The notes beneath the pieces were generated by a model, which made no database searches, had not been told where the DNA came from, and worked only from the letters and a program-made list of their open reading frames with translations. This document shows, piece by piece, positions 1-3,973 of a DNA stretch of 6,611 nucleotides. Origin of the DNA: Thermotogaceae bacterium. GTDB lineage: Bacteria > Thermotogota > Thermotogae > Thermotogales > Thermotogaceae. Location of the stretch: NCBI GenBank assembly GCA_027038385.1, contig JALVXE010000195.1:1-6611 (forward strand), in the 5' to 3' direction. The position numbers and the translations under genes are program-made. Within the stretch, counting starts at the first letter, position 1. Each line of letters opens with the position of its first letter.

Positions 1-858
1 TGTGGAACCGGCAAGAGTATCGTCTTCTAACCTAGCGATTCCTCCCCTCACGAAAACCTTCAAGCCTCCTAAATCGTATTCCCCATCTTCAAGTCCTGTT
101 GCGGATATGGAATCGGTTATAAGTATTATCCTGTCGCAACCTTTAATCTTATACACGAGATTTATCATCTCTCTGGATACATGAATACCGTCCGTTATGA
201 GCTCCAGATAAAAATCGTTTAAAAGTCCCGCGCCACTTATCCCAATTTCTCTATGGTGCAGAGATCTTAGGGCATTTGGGAAATGAGTTATCCTTCTAGA
301 ACCTGCCTCATAAGCTTTCAAAGCCTCGAAATATTTGGCGTTTGAATGTCCCAGACTCACTCTGATCCCATTGTTCTCAAATTCCTCAACGATCTTTACA
401 TCGTTTTCTTCCGGTGCTAGCGTTATAGTTTTCAGTGAATCGTATTTTACCAGTTTTTCCACTTCTTCCAACGTAGCTTTTCTTATATAGCCAGGGTTCT
501 GCGCCCCCTTTTTCTCTACGGATATGTAAGGCCCCTCAAGGTGCGCATTTAGCCCCCTTTTATCTGCTTCTTTTAGAAACTCCACCATCTTATCGAAAGA
601 GGTGGAAACGGACGTTGGAAAGAAAGTCGTCACACCCTGAGATTGGAAAAACTCCTCTGCTTTCTCCCAATCCTTGGACTCCAAAAAATCCACTCCGAAA
701 GCACCATGAGTGTGGATATCTACAAAACCCGGCATCAATATGTAATCTGCTTTTCTATCTGAGAGCTCAACACCAGATATCTTTCCATCTTCTATGAAAA
801 CATCGCCGACGTATTCCCCATCTATCGGGTCAACTACCAAGACTCCCTCGATTCTCAA
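1..858 (-). CDS. nagA: N-acetylglucosamine-6-phosphate deacetylase (partial, C-terminus beyond left edge)
   Basis: Seen: translating the minus strand from a TTG at 858-856 gives 286 uninterrupted residues ending at the window edge; family members usually have about 360-390, so roughly the last quarter is missing. Amidohydrolase motifs occur in order: M-P-G-F-V-D-I-H-T-H-G (H49, H51), H-L-E-G-P-Y (E108), G-H-S-N-A (H171), T-H-F-P-N-A (H192), D-G-I-H-V (H226), I-T-D-S with the expected catalytic D249, and L-A-G-S-T at the edge. Known: the family removes acetate from GlcNAc-6-phosphate in the cytosol, giving glucosamine-6-phosphate for glycolysis or for wall recycling. The H-x-H pair, replaced in E. 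coli NagA, is kept here, so a two-metal site is possible (inference). Start choice: TTG is preceded by G-A-G-G-T-G-A four bases upstream, and the first in-frame codon triplet further upstream is the dnaN stop, so no longer start exists. It is second in a unit with dnaN. Family assignment is firm; in vivo role is inferred. Confidence 0.95.
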   Translation of the reverse strand, partial: MRIEGVLVVDPIDGEYVGDVFIEDGKISGVELSDRKADYILMPGFVDIHTHGAFGVDFLESKDWEKAEEFFQSQGVTTFFPTSVSTSFDKMVEFLKEADKRGLNAHLEGPYISVEKKGAQNPGYIRKATLEEVEKLVKYDSLKTITLAPEENDVKIVEEFENNGIRVSLGHSNAKYFEALKAYEAGSRRITHFPNALRSLHHREIGISGAGLLNDFYLELITDGIHVSREMINLVYKIKGCDRIILITDSISATGLEDGEYDLGGLKVFVRGGIARLEDDTLAGST

Positions 859-862
859 ACTA

Positions 863-869
863 TCACCTC
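863..869 (-). promoter_or_regulatory. nagA ribosome binding site overlapping the dnaN stop codon
   Basis: On the minus strand the sequence GAGGTGA (869 down to 863) is a good Shine-Dalgarno match and shares two bases with the dnaN TGA stop (870-868). The TTG start of nagA follows after four bases. This site decides the nagA start and implies that ribosomes finishing dnaN could reinitiate on nagA. Confidence 0.75.
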
Positions 870-1965
870 ATACGATTCTTATGGGCATTATTATATAAAA
901 GTACTCCTCATTCTCCAAGGATTTCAATTTCAAAGGTTTCGCCTGACCATCGAAGAGCATCTCGACTTCTGATGTGTCTATCTTCCTCAGAGATTCCTGG
1001 ATGAACTTCGGGTTGAAAGCTATGTAGAGCTCTTCCCCCTCCACATCGGCATCCAATTCCTCAACGACCTCTCCATAGTCGGGACTCTTACTGCTCAGTG
1101 TCAAGCTGGCGTTTTCTATCGAGAACCTGACAGCCTCGCTTCCCTTCCTTGCTATTATCATCACCCTTCTCAGCGCATCTAAGAGGTCGTCTCTTGACAG
1201 AACTACTTTCGTGGAATAGTGACTTGGAAGAACCCTCCTGTAGTCTGGGAAATCGGCATCGACCACCCTCATGGTAACCTCAACGTCTCCTGCTTCGATT
1301 GAGAGTCTCTTTCCGTCAAACCTCAAGTTCAAGGTTGGCTCGCTCGCGTTGGAAAGAACGTTCTTGAGCTCCTTCATGCTCGGAAGCGATATGAGAAAGC
1401 TTATCTCCATGTCAAAATTCACGGACTGATCCATCAGGGCAAGCCTGAACCCATCGGAAGCCACCAATCTCAGGTTTCCACTGGACATTTCCCAGAAGAC
1501 CCCGTAAAGGTTTCTCATAAATTCGTCTGTAGCCGCTGAAAACATCACCTTGTCGACCATCTCATCCAAAATAGAAGTGTCCACTTCCACATATCTGTCG
1601 GTTTCAGCACTGGTGAACTCAGGAAACTCGTTGGGATCCATGGTCGTGAGGAGAAATTTCGATCTTCCAGAATGTATGATCAAGTTGCTTTCATCAAGCT
1701 CTATTTCAACGATATCAGAAGACAGACTCTTCACAACATCCAACATCGTACCCGCGTCGACGACGAATTTCCCTTCTCCCTCTATCTCGTTAACCTGTAT
1801 CTTCGCCTTCACACCAGTTTCCATGTCAGTGGCGTACACCAAGACCTCATCGGAGATATCGAACAGAAATCCTGACAAGGCGGGTTTTATGGTTCTCTTG
1901 GATACGGCTTTGGATGCAACCAAAAGCTTGTCTTCCAACTCACCTCTGCTAACCGATATCTTCAT
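868..1965 (-). CDS. dnaN: DNA polymerase III subunit beta (sliding clamp)
   Basis: The 365-residue product matches the usual clamp length (E. coli 366). Known: the protein forms a ring-shaped dimer around DNA, tethers the replicative polymerase, and serves as docking platform for repair and replication proteins. Seen: three repeated clamp domains fit roughly at residues 1-120, 121-248 and 249-365. Hallmarks are R-N-L-Y-G-V-F-W-E (151-159), A-S-D-G-F-R-L-A-L (169-177), F-P-D-Y-R-R-V-L-P (239-247, as I recall it in E. coli), A-F-N-P-K-F-I (316-322) and the terminal M-P-I-R-I-V (360-365), which lines the partner-binding pocket in known clamps. The ATG start has a purine-rich Shine-Dalgarno a few bases upstream. 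It is divergent from the 2031 gene and is followed by nagA after a 9-nt gap. There is no dnaA beside it on the sequenced side; a dnaN apart from dnaA is also what I recall for Thermotoga maritima. Confidence 0.98.
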   Translation of the reverse strand: MKISVSRGELEDKLLVASKAVSKRTIKPALSGFLFDISDEVLVYATDMETGVKAKIQVNEIEGEGKFVVDAGTMLDVVKSLSSDIVEIELDESNLIIHSGRSKFLLTTMDPNEFPEFTSAETDRYVEVDTSILDEMVDKVMFSAATDEFMRNLYGVFWEMSSGNLRLVASDGFRLALMDQSVNFDMEISFLISLPSMKELKNVLSNASEPTLNLRFDGKRLSIEAGDVEVTMRVVDADFPDYRRVLPSHYSTKVVLSRDDLLDALRRVMIIARKGSEAVRFSIENASLTLSSKSPDYGEVVEELDADVEGEELYIAFNPKFIQESLRKIDTSEVEMLFDGQAKPLKLKSLENEEYFYIIMPIRIV

Positions 1966-1970
1966 CGAAT

Positions 1971-1980
1971 CCCCTCCCTT
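1971..1980 (-). promoter_or_regulatory. dnaN ribosome binding site
   Basis: Read on the minus strand this is AAGGGAGGGG, five bases before the dnaN ATG (ATTCG spacer). The GGAGG core lies seven bases from the start, a normal distance. It supports the ATG at 1965-1963 as the dnaN start. Confidence 0.7.
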
Positions 1981-2017
1981 CCCTTTCTTCTAAGGTCAAA
2001 TGATACCATGAATATGA

Positions 2018-2025
2018 TGTATACT
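2018..2025. promoter_or_regulatory. candidate back-to-back -10 elements in the dnaN / 2031-gene divergent region
   Basis: The 65-bp gap between dnaN (starts 1965) and the plus-strand gene (starts 2031) must hold at least one promoter for each direction. The palindrome GTATAC at 2019-2024 gives TATACT on the plus strand (2020-2025) and TATACA on the minus strand (2023-2018). Both resemble the sigma-A -10 consensus. No convincing TTGACA-like -35 sits at the right distance in either direction, so this remains a weak call. The plus-strand hexamer lies five bases before the ATG at 2031, which would place transcription start at or within a few bases of that ATG. For dnaN a second -10 option is TATCAT at 2005-2000 on the minus strand. 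Confidence 0.35.
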
Positions 2026-2030
2026 TACCG

Positions 2031-2537
2031 ATGGAGGTGGTTCTCGTAAGAAGTGTCCTTTTTATCTTGATAGTCATACCTCTCATCGGGTTTGGTTGGT
2101 TCTTCGATCTGGAGATGAGCACGTCAACCAGCATGCAGACAAGTTGGGTTGAAGTGAATTTGAAGTACGACTACATGGAGATAGGGAGAGAGAAAAACGG
2201 AATATTGAGTATTGAGATAAAGAACAAAACAAAAGATTTCTTGAAATTGAAAGGCATCGTATCCAACGTGAGGATATTCATGAGTCCTTCATCTCCCGTA
2301 GAATATCCTGTAGATATTCCTCCAATGTCTGTGATAACGCTCACATCTTTCTCCACACCTGTAAACATGAGGTTCGAATTCGTGTTCGAAAGGGGGAAGA
2401 TCGAAGGAGATTTTCCCGTTGCGTTGGATTACAAAGAGGAGAAGAAAGAGATGTTCAAAAAACACCTCACCATGCTCACCAACTTTCTAGTTGCGATGTT
2501 CATATTTTTTTTGGTCAAGGGGATGGTGAATAGGTGA
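2031..2537 (+). CDS. hypothetical two-transmembrane protein, coupled to lnt
   Basis: I do not recognise this 168-residue protein. Seen: a hydrophobic stretch at residues 5-24 preceded by a single Arg, then a Ser/Thr-rich linker (30-38), then a region of about 40-140 with alternating hydrophobic and polar residues that could be a small beta-sandwich. A Lys/Glu-rich stretch follows (134-145), then a second hydrophobic segment (147-164) ending in a short basic tail. This fits a membrane protein with both ends cytoplasmic and a domain of about 110 residues outside, though an uncleaved signal anchor with another topology is possible. No lipobox cysteine is present; the protein contains no Cys at all. 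Start: ATG at 2031 is the first in-frame start after a TGA at 2001. It has no Shine-Dalgarno upstream; a GGAGGTG box lies just after it instead. The stop overlaps the lnt start by four bases (GTGA), so co-expression with lnt is likely. A role alongside Lnt or in the cell envelope is inferred from context only. Confidence 0.8.
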   Translation: MEVVLVRSVLFILIVIPLIGFGWFFDLEMSTSTSMQTSWVEVNLKYDYMEIGREKNGILSIEIKNKTKDFLKLKGIVSNVRIFMSPSSPVEYPVDIPPMSVITLTSFSTPVNMRFEFVFERGKIEGDFPVALDYKEEKKEMFKKHLTMLTNFLVAMFIFFLVKGMVNR

Positions 2538-3973
2538 TATCTGTTCTGATATCTGGAGCGATGCTCGCGTTCTCTATGCCTGGTTTTCCACTTCACATAC
2601 TCGTCTGGTTCTCTCTCATCCCACTCTTTGAAGAACTGTCGAAATCAAGGCCGATAAGTGGTGGAGTCAAGGGCTTCATATTCTTTTCAACGGCTTTTTC
2701 AATATCTCACTTCTGGGTTGTTGGAACGATGACAACAAACTTTCCGAAATTCGCAGGTTTCAGCTCATTTGAAGGTTTTCTCGCTTTCTTGCTTCTGGTA
2801 GCCTATCAAGGTGCTTTCTATTTTCCATTTGGGTTCTTTGGCTCGGCCCTTTCAAAGAAAAACCCCTACCTCGTGTATCCATCCCTATATGCACTCACGG
2901 AGATCTTGAGAGAATCGGGTCAGATGGGGTTCACCGGAGCGAGGATATCAGATGCGCTGTTCAACGAACCACACTTGGTGATGATAAGCTCAGTGATAGG
3001 AGATATAGGCCTGTCAATGATAGTGATATGGGTAAACGTTACTATCTGGAAGCTGATCAAAGGAAGGAAATTGTGTAAAATCCTGATAGTGATCCTGATT
3101 TTGTACATACCCTGGCATTTCTTTCCAGACAGCTTTAGAGATCCTCAAGAGGTCAGGATGATGAAAGTTTACCTGTACCAAACGAACGAAAAACCTGAGG
3201 AGAAATACGAAGAAAGTGTAAGAGAGAGACTCGAAAGACTCCCAAAAACTGACGATCTTCTCATAACGCCCGAGGCTTACATAGCGAGCTTTCTGAAAAA
3301 ATCTCCTGATGTCGATCATCCAGTCCTCATTGGAACGCTCTTTTTTGACGGATACAATAGGTACAACTCAGCTCTCCTGATAGATGGAAAAAGAGCCCAA
3401 AGGTACGACAAGGTCCGACTCTTCCCGTTTGCGGAGTTTTTGCCATATCCAAGGTTTTTTGGGTTCTTGAAATTCCTTAAGGGATTCGCGTATTACACAC
3501 CTGGAAGAGGTTATCATCCGTTGAACTACAGGGGGAAGAAGATAGGTGTTCTGATATGCTTCGAAAGTTATTTCGATGACGGAGCGGTCAAATATTCGAA
3601 AAACTCCGATTTCATAGTCGTGATGACGAACGACGTTTGGTTCAAGTACAAGATAGCGCTGTGGAATCATTTCGCGAAAGCCGTTTTCAGAGCAGCTGAG
3701 AGCGGTAGGTGGGTCGTGCAAGTGGCAAACAAAGGAATAACCGGCGTTGTGGATTCCTGGGGAAGGATAAGACTGATTCTCGGAACTGGAAGGAACATCT
3801 TAAAAGAAACATGGGTGGGAAGACCCCACCCAACTATCTATCCGAAGATCCGGAATCTCCTCATTTTGATCCCGATTGTCCTTCTAATTCTTGGAATCTT
3901 TTCAGATTATCAAGAGCCTTATCTATCGAATTATTCAGCTCTTTCAATACTTCGCCGGAAACCTTACCTTTGA
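2534..3973 (+). CDS. lnt: apolipoprotein N-acyltransferase
   Basis: Known: Lnt is an inner-membrane enzyme that moves an acyl chain from a phospholipid to the N-terminal Cys of diacylated lipoproteins. Seen: 479 residues (E. coli 512). Hydrophobic segments fill residues 1-36, 45-63, 81-103 and about 147-198, followed by a carbon-nitrogen hydrolase domain (about 207-425) and a final membrane helix (about 440-456). The triad is E247 (T-P-E-A-Y), K293 (Y-D-K-V-R) and C342 (L-I-C-F-E-S). E301 and E344 sit at the same offsets from the Lys and Cys as E343 and E389 in the E. coli enzyme. E247 and K293 are 46 apart, against 68 in E. coli, so the loop between them is shorter. Start: GTG at 2534 is directly preceded by an in-frame TAG and begins the typical Lnt N-terminal helix. 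Odd: the last 37 codons overlap the convergent minus-strand gene, and a terminator for that gene lies inside codons 427-434. Confidence 0.93.
   Translation: MISVLISGAMLAFSMPGFPLHILVWFSLIPLFEELSKSRPISGGVKGFIFFSTAFSISHFWVVGTMTTNFPKFAGFSSFEGFLAFLLLVAYQGAFYFPFGFFGSALSKKNPYLVYPSLYALTEILRESGQMGFTGARISDALFNEPHLVMISSVIGDIGLSMIVIWVNVTIWKLIKGRKLCKILIVILILYIPWHFFPDSFRDPQEVRMMKVYLYQTNEKPEEKYEESVRERLERLPKTDDLLITPEAYIASFLKKSPDVDHPVLIGTLFFDGYNRYNSALLIDGKRAQRYDKVRLFPFAEFLPYPRFFGFLKFLKGFAYYTPGRGYHPLNYRGKKIGVLICFESYFDDGAVKYSKNSDFIVVMTNDVWFKYKIALWNHFAKAVFRAAESGRWVVQVANKGITGVVDSWGRIRLILGTGRNILKETWVGRPHPTIYPKIRNLLILIPIVLLILGIFSDYQEPYLSNYSALSILRRKPYL
3801..3832 (-). terminator. intrinsic terminator for the ligase-family gene, located inside lnt
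   Basis: A perfect 8-bp inverted repeat pairs 3812-3819 (TGGGTGGG) with 3825-3832 (CCCACCCA) around a 5-base loop. On the minus strand it is followed at once by a T-rich tail (TGTTTCTTTTAA, 3811 down to 3800), the form of a rho-independent terminator. It starts about 28 bases past the stop of the minus-strand gene (3861). On the plus strand the hairpin is not followed by a T run, so it should terminate only minus-strand transcripts. It sits wholly within the lnt reading frame, where it encodes part of W-V-G-R-P-H-P-T. Confidence 0.75.

Noticed and set aside
1550..1993. 147-codon plus-strand open frame opposite dnaN.
   Set aside because: It lies wholly across dnaN and its upstream region, its product is Ser/Thr-rich with no recognisable domain, and dnaN is certain; treated as an antisense shadow.
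1994..1999. TTGACC on the minus strand, a good -35 match upstream of dnaN.
   Set aside because: A -10 at the proper spacing would fall in the purine-rich dnaN ribosome binding site, where no TATAAT-like sequence exists.
2505..2512. A run of eight T in the last membrane segment of the 2031 gene, a possible slippage or phase-variation site that might fuse it to lnt.
   Set aside because: A shift into the lnt frame meets TAG at 2531-2533 immediately before the lnt GTG, and the third frame meets TGA at 2527-2529. Slippage would only change the last few residues, and Phe/Ile codons in a membrane helix explain the run.
2480..2512. Weak hairpin CAACT/AGTTG followed by a T run, resembling a terminator ahead of lnt.
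   Set aside because: The stem is only five base pairs, AT-rich, and separated from the T run by 11 bases; a terminator here would also cut off lnt within a coupled pair.
2535..2555. Direct repeat TGATATCTG at 2535-2543 and 2547-2555.
   Set aside because: It arises from two Ile-Ser codon pairs at the start of Lnt and has no further copies nearby that I can see.
3368..3721. 117-codon minus-strand open frame opposite the lnt catalytic domain.
   Set aside because: It overlaps the conserved nitrilase-like core of lnt, has no family features and no clear ribosome binding site; an antisense shadow.
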